Shown here: in pieces, positions 1 to 9,169 of the stretch
Layout of the letters: every line of letters starts with the position of its first letter
How positions within the stretch are numbered: position 1 is the first letter of the stretch
Source: Ktedonospora formicarum
GTDB lineage: Bacteria; Chloroflexota; Ktedonobacteria; Ktedonobacterales; Ktedonobacteraceae
Length of the DNA stretch: 64,000 nt
NCBI RefSeq assembly: GCF_016587355.1
Contig: NZ_BNJF01000003.1
Location: 1-64,000, forward strand
Reading direction: 5' to 3'
Made by a program: the position numbers and the translations under genes
The notes under the pieces: model-generated
Seen by the model: only the letters and a program-made list of their open reading frames with translations
What the model was told of the DNA's origin: nothing
The model's database searches: none

Positions 1-322
1 AGTACCTGTGGCGAGCCGTCGATCAGCATGGCAATGTGTTGGATATCCTCGTGCAGAGTCGGCGCAACAAAAAAGCGGCCAAACGCTTCTTTCGCAAGCT
101 GCTCAAAGGACTCCAATACGTTCCGCGAGTCATCATCACGACAAACTGGCGAGCTATGCTGCCGCCAAGAAAGACATCATGCCAGGCGTCGAGCATCGCC
201 AGCACAAGGGCTTGAATAACCAAGCGGAGAACTCGCACCAGCCAACACGGCAACGTGAACGTACGATGCGCCGTTTCAAATCCCTGGTCACGCGCAACGC
301 TTTCTCTCTGCTTTTGGTTTGA
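1..322 (+). pseudogene. IS6-type transposase, 3' fragment, frameshifted
   Basis: The reading frame starting at base 3 gives YLWRAVDQHGNVLDILVQ, the catalytic-core context of IS6/IS240-type DDE transposases. Near base 149 the homology jumps to another frame (DKLASYAAAKKDIMPGVEH, then the conserved RRFKS region) and ends at the stop at 322. One missing base after 'atcatcacg' explains the shift. The 5' half lies outside the window. Family assignment rests on remembered IS6 core motifs. The N-terminal fragments near 47.2-47.6 kb appear to be the same subtype. Not functional as read. Confidence 0.8.
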
Positions 323-938
323 TCTCTGATCATTTTCGTCCCAAACGACATCGTTTCCAGGCCGGGGAGTATCGTACCATCATGCAGGAACGATTCCAGA
401 TATGGAATGAGGTAATTGGAAGGGAAACAGTCGCATAAGGCCGAATCTGCCTCCTTGATACTCAGCTTCTTTTCTCTCTCTCTTGTCTCTTCCTTAAAAA
501 GCTCTTCTCTTATTTCATCAAGTTGACAATACCTGGCATATACATTCAGGAAAGCTAATTGCAATTACTGTGATTAAATTGGCGTTTGCCTATCTTTTAC
601 TAGCTGTAAAAAAGCATTCTGAGATTTTGAGCACTTCTAACCCCTTAATGCTTTTCTAGCTCTCATTCCTTCTAATTCTCATCCATACTAGCAGACATCA
701 AGTGTCTGGAGTTAGACTGACTGGCATATATTTGAGAAGACTTCGTATTTTAGTATAAGCAATAAGATGTTCTGCTTGTACTATTCTTGTATAAGCAGAA
801 AAATTGACAATCCAAGACACGCCTTTTGTAGACCAACGAACATACTTATCGTAAGCACCCCCAACCAATTACACCTGAAATGAGTAAGAGTGAAGACCTG
901 TGCTCTATATTCACTTTATACCTCTGAAAAAATTTATA
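323..938. other. AT-rich stretch without a convincing gene
   Basis: No RNA gene or clear coding region is visible. A minus-strand frame from a TTG at 564 reads through an acidic, Lys-rich sequence and then into the IS6 remnant. It could be the start of a gene cut off by the insertion, but it has no recognisable domain or ribosome site. A small inverted repeat (ttctgctt / aagcagaa, about 771-801) lies in the AT-rich part that may hold the promoter of the next gene. Confidence 0.4.
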
Positions 939-956
939 ATGAAAGGCAACACAGGT

Positions 957-1481
957 ATGAAACGTTTTGTGCTTGTACTTGAGATCATAGGTGTTCTCTT
1001 CCTAGTAGGAGTCGTATTCTTCAATCAACAGCAGGCTACAGGAAGCACAGCAGCCGTTCGTCTCATAACTTCTTATTGGCCTTTGTCTGCGCCAATCATG
1101 GAACAGCCTTCAGACAAGGTTTCCATAACCCACCAGCCTACCACATATTGGCCAACAAATAGCCTCACCAGGGTCGGCAACACATTCTTCACTCACCAAC
1201 AGGCAGTAGAAAACACAGCTGTTTCAGCGCCTACTCGGTTTATGGCGGATCTACTTTTCGCGAAGCCCTCTATTTTTTGGCCAACAAATCGTCTCTTCCA
1301 GGTAGGATATAGTTTTGCATCAGATCCCTCCAGCTACTGGCCGAATGAATATCCCCTGATCTTTTGGCCTGGAGGAGCACTCCCTAACATAAAAGTGATA
1401 GGTCCTCAACTCAACTCAGCACCATTCACCTACTGGAATGGAGGGAAATCCGTAGCGCCCAGCCTGTATTGGAAAAACTAG
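957..1481 (+). CDS. Exported protein with seven Tyr/Phe-Trp(-Pro) motifs
   Basis: Unrecognised protein of 174 residues from the ATG at 957. An open frame reaches back to a GTG at 900 and an ATG at 939, but 957 follows an 'aaagg' about 11 bases upstream and begins the signal-like segment MKRFVLVLEIIGVLFLVGV. One N-terminal hydrophobic helix suggests export or membrane anchoring. The remainder is polar, without Cys, and contains SYWP, TYWP, IFWP, SYWP, IFWP, TYWN and LYWK at irregular spacing (9-43 residues). No enzyme motif is seen. The motifs resemble short aromatic repeats of surface-binding or self-assembling proteins, but this is inference. It is a monocistronic gene between AT-rich DNA and a convergent regulator gene. 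Confidence 0.7.
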   Translation: MKRFVLVLEIIGVLFLVGVVFFNQQQATGSTAAVRLITSYWPLSAPIMEQPSDKVSITHQPTTYWPTNSLTRVGNTFFTHQQAVENTAVSAPTRFMADLLFAKPSIFWPTNRLFQVGYSFASDPSSYWPNEYPLIFWPGGALPNIKVIGPQLNSAPFTYWNGGKSVAPSLYWKN

Positions 1482-1587
1482 CACATTCCATATACATCAA
1501 TACCATCCTCTCGCATATACTTAGAACCCTGTTTTCTCATAACCCTACAGTTGTAGATGAAATGGTAGCTTCTCTGGAGAAGCCTGA

Positions 1588-2094
1588 TCAGCATTCCTGG
1601 CTCGCATGAGCAATCGGATTGTGCTCTCTTTTTGTCGCCTCTTGTTTGATCGGTTCTCCAGAGAGTGGCGTGGAGAGAACAATGGATGTGGTGACAGGTC
1701 CAGAACCCATGAGTTGATTGAGGACCTGTTCCAAATGGGTGATCGATGTGACCACCAGTTTCAACAGAAAACTCTCATTTCCTGTGACACGGTGACATTC
1801 CAACAGTTCAGGGAGTTCCGCCATGAGGGCACGCAGACCGGCCTCGGTCTGGGGAGTCGTGGTAATGCGAACAAATGCCGTCATGGGCAAGCCAACCTTT
1901 GCCGCATCGACGCGCGCTCCATAGCCAGTAATCACCCCGGCATCTTCCAGTTTGCGCACTCGTTCAGCAACAGCTGGGGTAGAAAGTCCCACCCGTCGGC
2001 CCAGTTCAGGAAAAGAAAGCCGCGCATCTTTTTGCAACTCACGCAGGATACTCCACCCCGTCTCATCCAGCGGACGATCATCTTTGAAAGTCAT
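1588..2094 (-). CDS. Lrp/AsnC-family transcriptional regulator
   Basis: 168 residues, the normal length for the family. An N-terminal winged HTH (about residues 8-60, with the recognition stretch LSTPAVAERVRKLEDAGVI) is followed by the RAM/AsnC effector domain (about 65-145). Family members are dimeric to octameric DNA-binding proteins that sense amino acids or related metabolites. A purine-rich 'aaaggaaa' precedes the ATG. The gene is divergent from an isochorismatase-like hydrolase with a 119-bp shared gap, so it probably regulates that gene and itself. The last ~20 residues are polar and not conserved in the family. Confidence 0.92.
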   Translation of the reverse strand: MTFKDDRPLDETGWSILRELQKDARLSFPELGRRVGLSTPAVAERVRKLEDAGVITGYGARVDAAKVGLPMTAFVRITTTPQTEAGLRALMAELPELLECHRVTGNESFLLKLVVTSITHLEQVLNQLMGSGPVTTSIVLSTPLSGEPIKQEATKREHNPIAHASQEC

Positions 2095-2213
2095 CGCACC
2101 ATTTCCTTTCGATTTTGAAAGAAGTATAGCATATCGCTTTCAGAAATGAATGTACTTGGTACCGCTTTCCTGTTATACTCTGCACAGACAAGCAGACCTT
2201 TCAAGGAGATCCC
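2095..2213. promoter_or_regulatory. Divergent promoter region, Lrp-type regulator / hydrolase
   Basis: A compact intergenic region between two divergent starts. On the minus strand a 'tatact'-like -10 lies close upstream of the regulator. On the plus strand 'ttatact' near 2174 and the ribosome site 'aaggagatccc' precede the ATG at 2214. No perfect Lrp box can be asserted by eye. Operator function is inferred from the layout. Confidence 0.5.
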
Positions 2214-2876
2214 ATGACAAAAACCTTTTCGGAACAAGAAGTTCTCGCCTTCGCGCGTCATGCCTATCGAGAAGGAAACGCCGCCTTCGGGGTGGAACGA
2301 GACTACTGCGCATTACTCGTGATCGATATGCAGGAGGAGTTTGTCAAACCACACTCCACGCCCTTCTGGGTTCCAGAAGCCACTCGGCAGGTTCCTCTCA
2401 TCAAGCAACTGATCGAAGCGTGCCGTGCAAAGAGCGTTCCGGTCATTTATACAGCCTTTGCCAGAACTCATCATTACCTGGATCGGCCTCTGGCCGGGCC
2501 ACTCATGCCCAATCGCTACGCTGAAGAAGACGCTGCCTGGTTTCGCGATGGCGTCATCTGGCACGAATTGGCACCTTTAGAAGACGAGATCGTGCTCTAC
2601 AAGCCGTCGTATGGCGCATTTTACGATACCCCCCTGGAAACGATCCTCAAGAACCTACACAGGGACACGGTGATCATTTGTGGTACTCTCACCAATTTCT
2701 GTTGTGGAACCACCGCTCGGCAGGCGTATGAACGCGGCTTCAAGGTCATCTTCGGCAGCGATATCACCGCCACCGATGATCCTGCGATGCAGGAGCCCGA
2801 ATTACAGGTGCTCAGAAAAGGCTTTGCGAAAGTCCTCTTTCTTGACGAGATTCTCGAACAGATCTCCCGGCTTTGA
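2214..2876 (+). CDS. Isochorismatase-family cysteine hydrolase
   Basis: 220 residues. The isochorismatase-like fold runs from about residue 30 to 215. The expected catalytic triad is present: D38 in LLVIDMQ, K130 in LYKPSYGAF and C163 in GTLTNFCCGTTARQA. Family members hydrolyse isochorismate, nicotinamide, ureidoacrylate, carbamoyl groups or similar substrates, and the substrate cannot be read from the sequence. A strong ribosome site (aaggag) fixes the start. Divergent from an Lrp/AsnC regulator, which is the likely controller. An IS701-type gene begins 45 bp downstream. Predicted cytoplasmic. Confidence 0.93.
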   Translation: MTKTFSEQEVLAFARHAYREGNAAFGVERDYCALLVIDMQEEFVKPHSTPFWVPEATRQVPLIKQLIEACRAKSVPVIYTAFARTHHYLDRPLAGPLMPNRYAEEDAAWFRDGVIWHELAPLEDEIVLYKPSYGAFYDTPLETILKNLHRDTVIICGTLTNFCCGTTARQAYERGFKVIFGSDITATDDPAMQEPELQVLRKGFAKVLFLDEILEQISRL

Positions 2877-3487
2877 GGCGTTCCGCCACCACGATCTCTG
2901 TCTCGAAAGGAGATGTCTCCATGCCTCTTTATGCCTCCTCTGCCTTACCTGAAGAGGTATGGGCCACCGCCTTCAACAAGCTGGGCCAGCGGATCAGACA
3001 GGCTTTTGTGCGGCCCGAATCCTCTCAGCTGGCGCTTGTCTATGTGCAGGGATGAATGGGGATGGCGGAACGAAAAAATGGATGGCAAGTAGCGGAAGCG
3101 GTGGGAGCAGCCACCCCCTATGCCATCCAGCATCTGTTGGATCGAGGAAAGTGGGACTGCGATAGAGTACGAGATGCGTTGCGTGCCTATGTCTCGGAGA
3201 GTCTTTCGACGCCTGAAGCAGTCGTGGTCATCGACGAGACGGGCTTTCTTAAAAAGGGGAGCAAATCAGTCGGCGTGCAACGACAATACAGTGGCACGGC
3301 GGGACGGATCGAGAATTGTCAAATCGGCGTGTTTCTTTCCTACGCAAGCGCACGTGGACATGCCTTATTGGACCGGGAATTGTATTTGCCGAAAAGCTGG
3401 GTAGAGGACAAGGAGCGCGGGTACGGCAAGTTTTTTTGCGCCGAGAGGCGGTAATAATGAGAAGATTCCGCTCATGGGAACTCAATA

Positions 3488-3562
3488 GAAGGATGGAGGA
3501 GCGAGGGCATACACCCTCGCTCCTCCATCCTTCAGTCCCCATACTTGGTTAGTATGGGGACT
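3488..3562 (-). terminator. Two adjacent strong hairpins after the peptide gene
   Basis: 3534-3562 is an 11-bp perfect stem (agtccccatac / gtatggggact, 7-nt loop) starting 4 bp beyond the peptide stop codon. 3488-3533 is a 20-bp perfect stem (core ggatggaggagcgaggg, 6-nt loop). No long T tract follows either. They could terminate the minus-strand peptide transcript or shield the element from outside transcription. Confidence 0.6.
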
Positions 3563-3565
3563 CGA

Positions 3566-3709
3566 TCAGTTCGCGTGCCGGCTCGGGTCGTCGAACCCCA
3601 GCGGCATCCTGCCCTCCGACGCCTCCTGGGCGTCGTAGGTCTCCTCGACGGTTGCCGAGTCCTGGAGTTCCTGGGTCTCGATCTTCTCGTACTCAGGGCT
3701 CTCGGACAT
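3566..3709 (-). CDS. 47-residue acidic peptide, RiPP-precursor-like
   Basis: The ATG at 3709 is preceded by 'aaggag' with a 6-base spacer. The ORF ends at TGA 3566-3568, directly before a hairpin. The product is acidic: a Glu/Gln-rich N-terminal part of about 33 residues (starts MSESPEYEKIETQEL) followed by a distinct C-terminal segment, RMPLGFDDPSRHAN. A charged leader plus a short distinct tail is the layout of many ribosomally made peptide precursors. No modifying enzyme is present in the window, and the class is not recognised. Codon use is GC-rich at third positions compared with the surrounding IS DNA. It is the only good ORF inside the 711-bp element. Confidence 0.6.
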   Translation of the reverse strand: MSESPEYEKIETQELQDSATVEETYDAQEASEGRMPLGFDDPSRHAN

Positions 3710-4525
3710 GCCTGTCTCCTTCCGACTTCATCCTGGACTTCCAGGGTGGGCACTTTGCCCAATCTCATCCACACCTCGGAGAGGATGGCTGAGAAGACTT
3801 GGTATCATCAGAAACGCAGGAAGAGAACGAGCGTTCTCAACACGAGAACTGTGTTCGCTTCGTTTTCACGAAACGCCATACAAGCCCTTTATGACACGTC
3901 TGCAACAGACTTTTTGAGGTCGGAGCCATGCCTAAAGGGGCATGTTTTGGTGCCGTTCCTTGCGTCTGATCTAGGAGGTTCACTGGGGCTGCTGATCGAT
4001 GGATCGCGCGCCAAAGGTTCTCAACCAAATGCGCCGCTGAGGAACGATACACAATCCAATGCAAAGAGTATAGAAAATGAAATGCATAAATGAGGTATGT
4101 ATCTGCGTGCAAAAAAACTTGCCGCACCCAAGGAGCGCTGCCGAGAAGCTCATGTGCCAGATTCGGTGACGTTTGCGACCAAGCCGGAGTTAGCGCAGCG
4201 CATGCTTGAACGAACCTTGGATGCTAGTCTTCCCATCGCCTGGGTTACAGGAGATACGGTCTATGGGAGTGCCCAGTTACTGCGGAAGGCTCTGGAGGAT
4301 CGCCGACAGGCATATGCCCTGGCGGTAACCTGCAAAGAGCAGATAGAAGTGGGAAGCGTTCGCAAACGAGTAGATCAGTTTGTCCAGGCTCTTGCGAGAG
4401 GAGATTGGCAGGTATTGAGTGCAGGCGCAGGCAGCAAAGGCCCGCGCCTCTTCGTATGGACACGTATCGAGCTGGCAGCACCAGAGACCGAGGGGTGGCA
4501 GCGCTGGCTGTTAGTGCGACGCAGC

Positions 4526-5596
4526 TTAGAGAAGGGCGCGAAACCTGCGGAGATGGCCTATGTATTGATTTTTGCTCCCACTGGCACCTCTCTGGAGGAG
4601 ATGGTCGAGGCGTTCGGCGCGCGTTGGACAGTGGAAATAGTCTAATCGCAAATGACAAAAACGAATCTGCTCATTTTTGGGAGAGAGGGGGATCACATAG
4701 CGGATCTCCACCTCTTCTCCAGTGACCACGACACGATCAACAAGTAACTCAATGAGTTGTCGTTTTTGCTCAAAGGTAGCTTGAGCCAATCCTTGCTGCA
4801 CGCGTTGGCAAAAGGTTTCAATGCATTGCACCATAGCGGCTAACTCATCACGGCGTCCAACACTGGCTTCTAGCTGGCGAACCTGTTCGGCAACGGATTG
4901 GAGCCGTTGCTCCAACTCCTGGTGCCGTCGTTTGTACTCTCCTAACTGAAGTACATTGGCCAGGTAAGCGTCAGTGAGGCGCTCCATCTGATGTTCCAGG
5001 CTCACGCGGGCTTTGCGCAAATTCTCGCGTCGCGCATGCAGTTCTTGGGGAAGCCACAGTCCTCCCTGAGCCCGCTGGAAGGCGGCAACGATGTGCTCAG
5101 GATGCCGGAGAATTTCACACATATCCTGCCATACCAACTCGTCGAGTTGCTGCGCTGGAATGTAACGAGAGGGGCACTTCTCGTCGCGGCAGGAGTAGAT
5201 CGGAGCTTTCTTGCCGCGACAGGCATAGTAGGCGTATCCTCCCTCATGGTTGCGGCCCATGCACGCCAGACGGCAAACGCCGCAGCTCACCAGTGCCCGC
5301 AGCAGGTACTGATGTGCCGTATTGTTGCGGCGAGCGAACTGCTGGTTGTGAGCCAATTTCTCCTGGACCAACTCAAATTGCTCCTGACTCACGATAGCTG
5401 GCACCTGCGCCACGGCGATCCACTCTTCTCGCGGAGTATGCGGATGACCACCATGGTCTCGCCCGACAGGAGCCAGAGGAGAGTGGCGTTGGTGCGAAGG
5501 AGTACGACGAGTACGACCAAGATAGACCGTTCCAGTATACGTTGGATTGGAAACAATCCCCCGCACACTCGCTTGATTTCAACGAGACCGCCCATA
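4526..5596 (-). pseudogene. Large serine recombinase, C-terminal part
   Basis: The frame begins within the recombinase domain (VSNPTYTGTVYLGRTRRTP) and shows the zinc-ribbon region (CGVCRLACMG ... YACRGKKAPIYSCRDEKC), a coiled coil and the typical tail EIRYVIPLSPKNEQIRFC. The catalytic N-terminal resolvase domain is missing because the IS4-type element starts at about 5597. The natural end is near 4643. The annotated frame then runs into the antisense of the IS701 gene, so the last ~40 codons are not native. Without the serine catalytic domain it cannot recombine DNA. Confidence 0.85.
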
Positions 5597-6860
5597 GGGA
5601 CCTCTCTCCCTGACATATTTTAGCTAGAGAGGAAGCGAGCAGAAAAAGAGACCGTCCAAAGAGAAGAAAGCAAAAATTATTCTCGGAGGAACGGCCTCAA
5701 TGGATGCATCCGCTTTATTATGGGAACGATGGAGCGCTCAAGTCAAGGAGTTGTTTCCAACGATCCATGGGCATCAAAAGAAAACGCTCGCGTTCTTTGT
5801 CATCGGCATCGTGTTATCAGGAAGCGCAGTGCTGCAACGGGTGGCTGAGAGTATCAGTTTGCAGGGCATCAATCCAGCGAAGATGAACAGTATTGAACGG
5901 AGACTCGCTCGTTTTCTCGCCAATGATTGGGTCAAGGTCATGAACATCTGGGACGTTTTTTTATCGCAGGTGCTTGAATTCTGGCATGGGAAGTCGTTGC
6001 GTTTCGTGCTTGATTGTACGCCATTGCGCCATGATGCAACCATCGTGTACCTGGGTTTGCTCGTTCACTCACGGGTCTTGCCAGTTGCCTGGGCAGTGAT
6101 GCCAGCTCAAGAGAAATGGGAAGAGAAGCAATGGCACATTGTGGAACGTCTGCTGGATCGCATTATCCCGCATCTCGCCGGGGGAGACTGCACCTTGCTC
6201 GCCGATCGAGGGTTGGCAGGTTTTCCGTTGGTGAAGATCTGTCGCGATCGGAAGTTTCACTATCTCTTGCGGGTCTGCAAGGAACATACCTGTCAGCGCA
6301 AGATGGGCAAAGGGTGGAGTTCCTGGTGCCGTTTTGATGCGTTTGTGCAGAAAACGGGACAGCAATGGTATGGCTGGGCAAAAGTCTGGCAAGAGGATAC
6401 GATTGAAGCCTATGTGAGTGCCTGCTGGATGCCCGATTGCGAAGAAGGCTGGATCCTGATTTCCGACCTACAAGCAGGCAAACGGCGTGTGAACGAGTAT
6501 GCATTACGCATGCGTGTTGAGTCAACCTTTCAGGACAGCAAACGTCGTGGATGGAACCTGGAAGCCAGTTTGATCAAAGATGAAGCTCGCCTGGATCGCT
6601 TGCTCTTGGCACTCTTTTTGGCGATGTGGTGAGTCAGTCATCTGGCGGCTTCCTGCATGCATCATGGCAAACGCGATCGCTTTGATCGACATGATCGACG
6701 TGACAAAGGTATCTTTCGTCTCGGACGTCTCTGGCTCCTGGATATTTTGCGTCGAACGAGCAATCAAGCTGATCTGGTTCACTGCTTACCGTTTCGCAAG
6801 CTCGCTACCAGATGGCACTTTTCCATGCGCTTTTAAAATGTGTCAGGGAGAGAGACGCCT
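5597..6860 (+). mobile_element. IS4-type insertion sequence
   Basis: Inverted ends are visible. The left end at 5597-5620 reads ggacctctctccctgacat. The right end at about 6836-6860, inverted, reads ggcgtctctctccctgacac, sharing the core ctctctccctgaca and the following tttt. One transposase frame fills the element. It cut off the 5' end of the serine recombinase gene. No clear target duplication was found, possibly because the flanks have since rearranged. Confidence 0.7.
5700..6836 (+). pseudogene. IS4-type DDE transposase with in-frame TGA
   Basis: Start ATG at 5700 after 'cggagga'. The frame runs 310 codons to TGA at 6630-6632 and then continues in the same frame with transposase-like sequence (VSHLAASCMHHGKRDRFDRH and on) to TAA at 6834-6836, 378 codons in all. 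The DDE-fold landmarks FVLDCTPLRHD, LLADRGLAGFP and the late ALRMRVESTFQDSKRRGWN (glutamate region) are present. The TGA follows LAMW and probably replaces Trp (TGG to TGA). About 68 C-terminal residues are lost unless TGA is read through, so activity is doubtful. Confidence 0.8.
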
Positions 6861-7129
6861 CTCCCTGATGCGGCGCGAGGATAAATTGCTCTCCCCTGCC
6901 GCGCGCCTTCTGCTCGGTGCTCTCCCCTATTTTAGAGCATGGCCTGGAGGCGATACGTGGCGTGGCATTAGAGGGTGAATAGTGTGCGGCTGAAACCCGG
7001 GCCAGGTCCGCTGGGAGAGTATGACGAACTGCATTTTGCAAGATACGGTTTCGATGGGCAAGAGTCGAGCATAATGCCTCGATGATAGCGCCTGGATAAT
7101 CACATGTACGAGTCTCCTACAAGCGGAAA

Positions 7130-7157
7130 GGAGGGGCCGCCCTCGGGCGGCCCCTCC
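7130..7157 (-). terminator. GC-rich hairpin after the 94-residue gene
   Basis: A perfect 12-bp stem (ggaggggccgcc / ggcggcccctcc) with a 4-base loop lies 28 bp beyond the minus-strand stop codon at 7185. It is a probable terminator of that gene. No strong T tract is visible. Confidence 0.6.
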
Positions 7158-7184
7158 CTTCACATCACTGTGGGCTTGCGGTGC

Positions 7185-7469
7185 TCATCGGCCCAGGGTG
7201 AGCTTCACCCCACCTTTCTTCAAGGCGGAGTTCGTCTTGAGGGCGGCGAAGATGAGACCGCCGACCACGCTCTTCACCTGGAACTTGACGGTGTACTCGG
7301 TGGTGATCACCTCGTAGATATAGTCCGGAGTGTCGTCGCACGTGTAGTCCACGCCCCGGAGGATATGGTTGAGGATGGTGTCAGCGATCTCGCGCACCTC
7401 GTCGCGCACGGCGGTGACGGTGTCGAGTGCGGCGTTGATCGGATGGGCCTCGTCCTTCGGCCTCTTCAT
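7185..7469 (-). CDS. Hypothetical 94-residue protein
   Basis: Unrecognised. The ATG at 7469 follows 'gggag' and the stop at 7185 is followed by a strong hairpin, so this looks like a complete monocistronic gene. The N-terminal half is helical and charged (TVTAVRDEVREIADTILNHI). The middle has YTCDDTPDYIYEVITTEY. The C-terminal part is basic and hydrophobic (VVGGLIFAALKTNSALKKGG), possibly a single amphipathic or membrane-associated helix. Third codon positions are strongly G/C, unlike the flanking IS remnants. That pattern is shared with the peptide ORF at 3.7 kb and the 88-residue ORF at 19.4 kb, which may indicate transfer from a GC-richer source. No function proposed. Confidence 0.6.
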   Translation of the reverse strand: MKRPKDEAHPINAALDTVTAVRDEVREIADTILNHILRGVDYTCDDTPDYIYEVITTEYTVKFQVKSVVGGLIFAALKTNSALKKGGVKLTLGR

Positions 7470-8228
7470 GGTGCTCTCCCTTGCTGTACAGCGTCAGGAC
7501 ACCCGGATGGGTCTCCTGGAGGAAGACACGAAGTGCTTGATGTGTCCAGAGCCTCAAACATCCACTCGCTTTCAGGTGAGTCGAGTAGCATTTGAAGATC
7601 TGGCAACAACGCAGACATGGAGAGTGAGCGTTGCAATCCTATATGTGATAGTTCTCTTGCTGAGGCGTAGAGCCTTTTCCTTCGTCAACCATCTCCGCGC
7701 GAAACGCAGCAGGAGGCAGTGACGAAGCCTTCTCAGGTGGAACCATTCCTTTCAGAAGGTGAGTAGATCAATACATGTAATAGTAGCATTTTCCTTGGAA
7801 AAATGCAAGTCGTGTTTTCTCAATTTCCTAAACAATGTACATGCTTCTTTACTTTCCTTGTGCTATGCGGGATGGGGCTGGTCATACGTCCGCGCTGGTA
7901 TCGATCTGTACCAGGTCTTCCTGCACAAAGCCAGCGGTGAAATTAAACTCGTCGAGCGCATCCAGGGCGGTGCGTGCTGATTGCCAGATAAGGCGTATGA
8001 GAGGTGAGGAACAATTACCCGAAAATCTTTTTTACCTCGGATCTTCTATCAGCAGCAAGCTGGAGCGCGGGCGATGCCACCCATGTCTGAGGTGGATCGA
8101 GCGCTATGCACCGAGAGCGATGGGTAATGCAGTGCGCCGCATCAGCGGCAGAAAGTGAGCGTACCAAAAAGGTATTAGAACTGATGGACGGTTCTATGCA
8201 CTCCTCGCTTACCCCAACCCTCGAAAGA
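7470..8228. other. Gap without a supported gene
   Basis: Short frames occur on both strands, but none has a ribosome site, a domain or consistent codon use. The DNA between two IS remnants may be decayed coding sequence. Nothing further can be supported. Confidence 0.4.
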
Positions 8229-9067
8229 GGGTTGTGTTGCAAGAAGTAAGCGGATCTGCTACATTTGAGAGAAAAGAGCAAAAGAGGACTCATCATGACC
8301 GAGCTGCACCCATTCAAATGGCGTCATTTTCAAGCCGACATCATTCTCTTGTGCATCAGGTGGTATTTGCGCTATTCTTTAAGCTACCGCGATCTGGAAG
8401 ATAGGATGCTGGAGTGAGGTCTGCATGTGGATCATACGACGATTTACCGCTGGGTTCAGCGCTATGCTCCTGAGCTCGAACGACGTTGCCGCCCCCATTT
8501 GAAACCCACGTCTGATTCCTGGCGTGTTGACGAGACATAGATCAAGGTCAAAAAGGAATGGACGTATCTGTATCGGGCTGCTGATTCGCAGGGGAACACG
8601 CTCGATTTCTTTTTCAGTCCAACCAGAAATGCAGAAACTGCCAAGTGCTTCTTTCTGAAAACCTTCGCTGCGTCTCATGCCACAGAGCCACGGGTGATCA
8701 ACGTGGACAAAAACGCGGCCTATCCCAAAGCATTCGCTGAGTGAAAAGCGGAAGGGCACATCCCTAAACACTGCGAATTACGACAGGTCAAGTATCTCAA
8801 CAACCTGATTGAACAAGATCACCGCTTCATCAAACGGTTGACGAAACCTGGGATGGGCTTCTTCTCGATTGAGACAGCATGGCAAACATTACAAGGCTAC
8901 GAGATGATGAATATGCTGAGGAAAGGACAAGTGCAAGGAGTGGACAAAGGCGATGTGGGAAGGCAGGTCGCACTGGTCGCCAAACGCTTTGGAGTGGCAG
9001 CCTAACTGAACGAGGAGAACCTCCTCACGTCCATCTCTCCTTCGTCGTAGTTTTTGCAACACAACCC
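8229..9067 (+). mobile_element. IS6-type insertion sequence, decayed
   Basis: The left end ggttgtgttgcaa (8229-8242) is repeated inverted at the right end ttgcaacacaacc (9054-9066), around a single transposase pseudogene. No 8-bp duplication is evident. The same terminal sequence recurs as solo or paired ends at 14421, 14581, 22250, 39087 and 58553. Confidence 0.8.
8295..9005 (+). pseudogene. IS6-type transposase with three in-frame stops
   Basis: A 236-codon frame from the ATG at 8295 (MTELHPFKWRHFQADIILLC) to TAA at 9003-9005. It retains the family order: N-terminal zinc/HTH region, WVQRYAPELERRCRP, the first Asp in WRVDET, the second in VINVDKNAAYP, and the late Glu region NNLIEQDHRFIKRL. 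It is interrupted by TGA at 8415, TAG at 8538 and TGA at 8742. The stops are compatible with C-to-T or G-to-A changes. Dead copy. Confidence 0.85.
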
Positions 9068-9169
9068 CTGTTCCTGCCGCTCGGTGATTTTCGGGTGCTC
9101 CCCTCGCTTCCCTCTCAGTTCGTGGCAATATTCTTCCTGTCTCCCTCGCTTCCGATCGATATCTGTTCT

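Larger units (their letters stand above)
3419..4129. mobile_element. 711-bp non-autonomous inverted-repeat element with peptide cargo
   Basis: The left end at 3419-3439 (begins gggtacggcaag) and right end at 4109-4129 (ends cttgccgcaccc) are inverted repeats of 21 bp with one mismatch, including a run of seven T/A. The 9-bp sequence aaggagcgc occurs immediately outside each end (3410-3418 and 4130-4138), as expected for a target-site duplication. The host is an IS701-type transposase gene. No transposase frame lies inside, so it must be mobilised in trans. It holds a 47-codon minus-strand ORF with a good ribosome site, two strong hairpins just downstream of that ORF, and about 400 bp of upstream DNA without a gene. 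Confidence 0.9.
2921..4645 (+). pseudogene. IS701-type transposase, interrupted and truncated
   Basis: Starts at the ATG at 2921 after 'aaaggagatgtctcc'. The frame has an in-frame TGA at 3053-3055, replacing a codon in VYVQG-x-MGMAERKNGWQ, then continues with the IS701-like core (VVVIDETGFLKKGSKSVGVQ). At 3418 it is split by a 711-bp inverted-repeat element and resumes at 4130 with ERCREAHVPDSVTFATKPEL. It reads on to GARWTVE and is lost at about 4640, where a serine-recombinase element abuts. Three separate lesions (nonsense, insertion, 3' loss) make it non-functional. Removing the insert and one copy of the 9-bp duplication restores one frame across the site. Confidence 0.88.

Noticed and set aside
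154..564. 136-codon minus-strand frame near the left edge
   Set aside because: Overlaps the antisense of the IS6 fragment for half its length, starts with TTG without a ribosome site and shows no domain. At best the first ~80 codons are a broken gene.
3053..6632. Possible recoding of TGA as an amino acid in transposases
   Set aside because: Stops in the IS genes include TAG as well as TGA and coincide with frameshifts, while intact long genes in the window end normally at TGA. Ordinary decay explains them.
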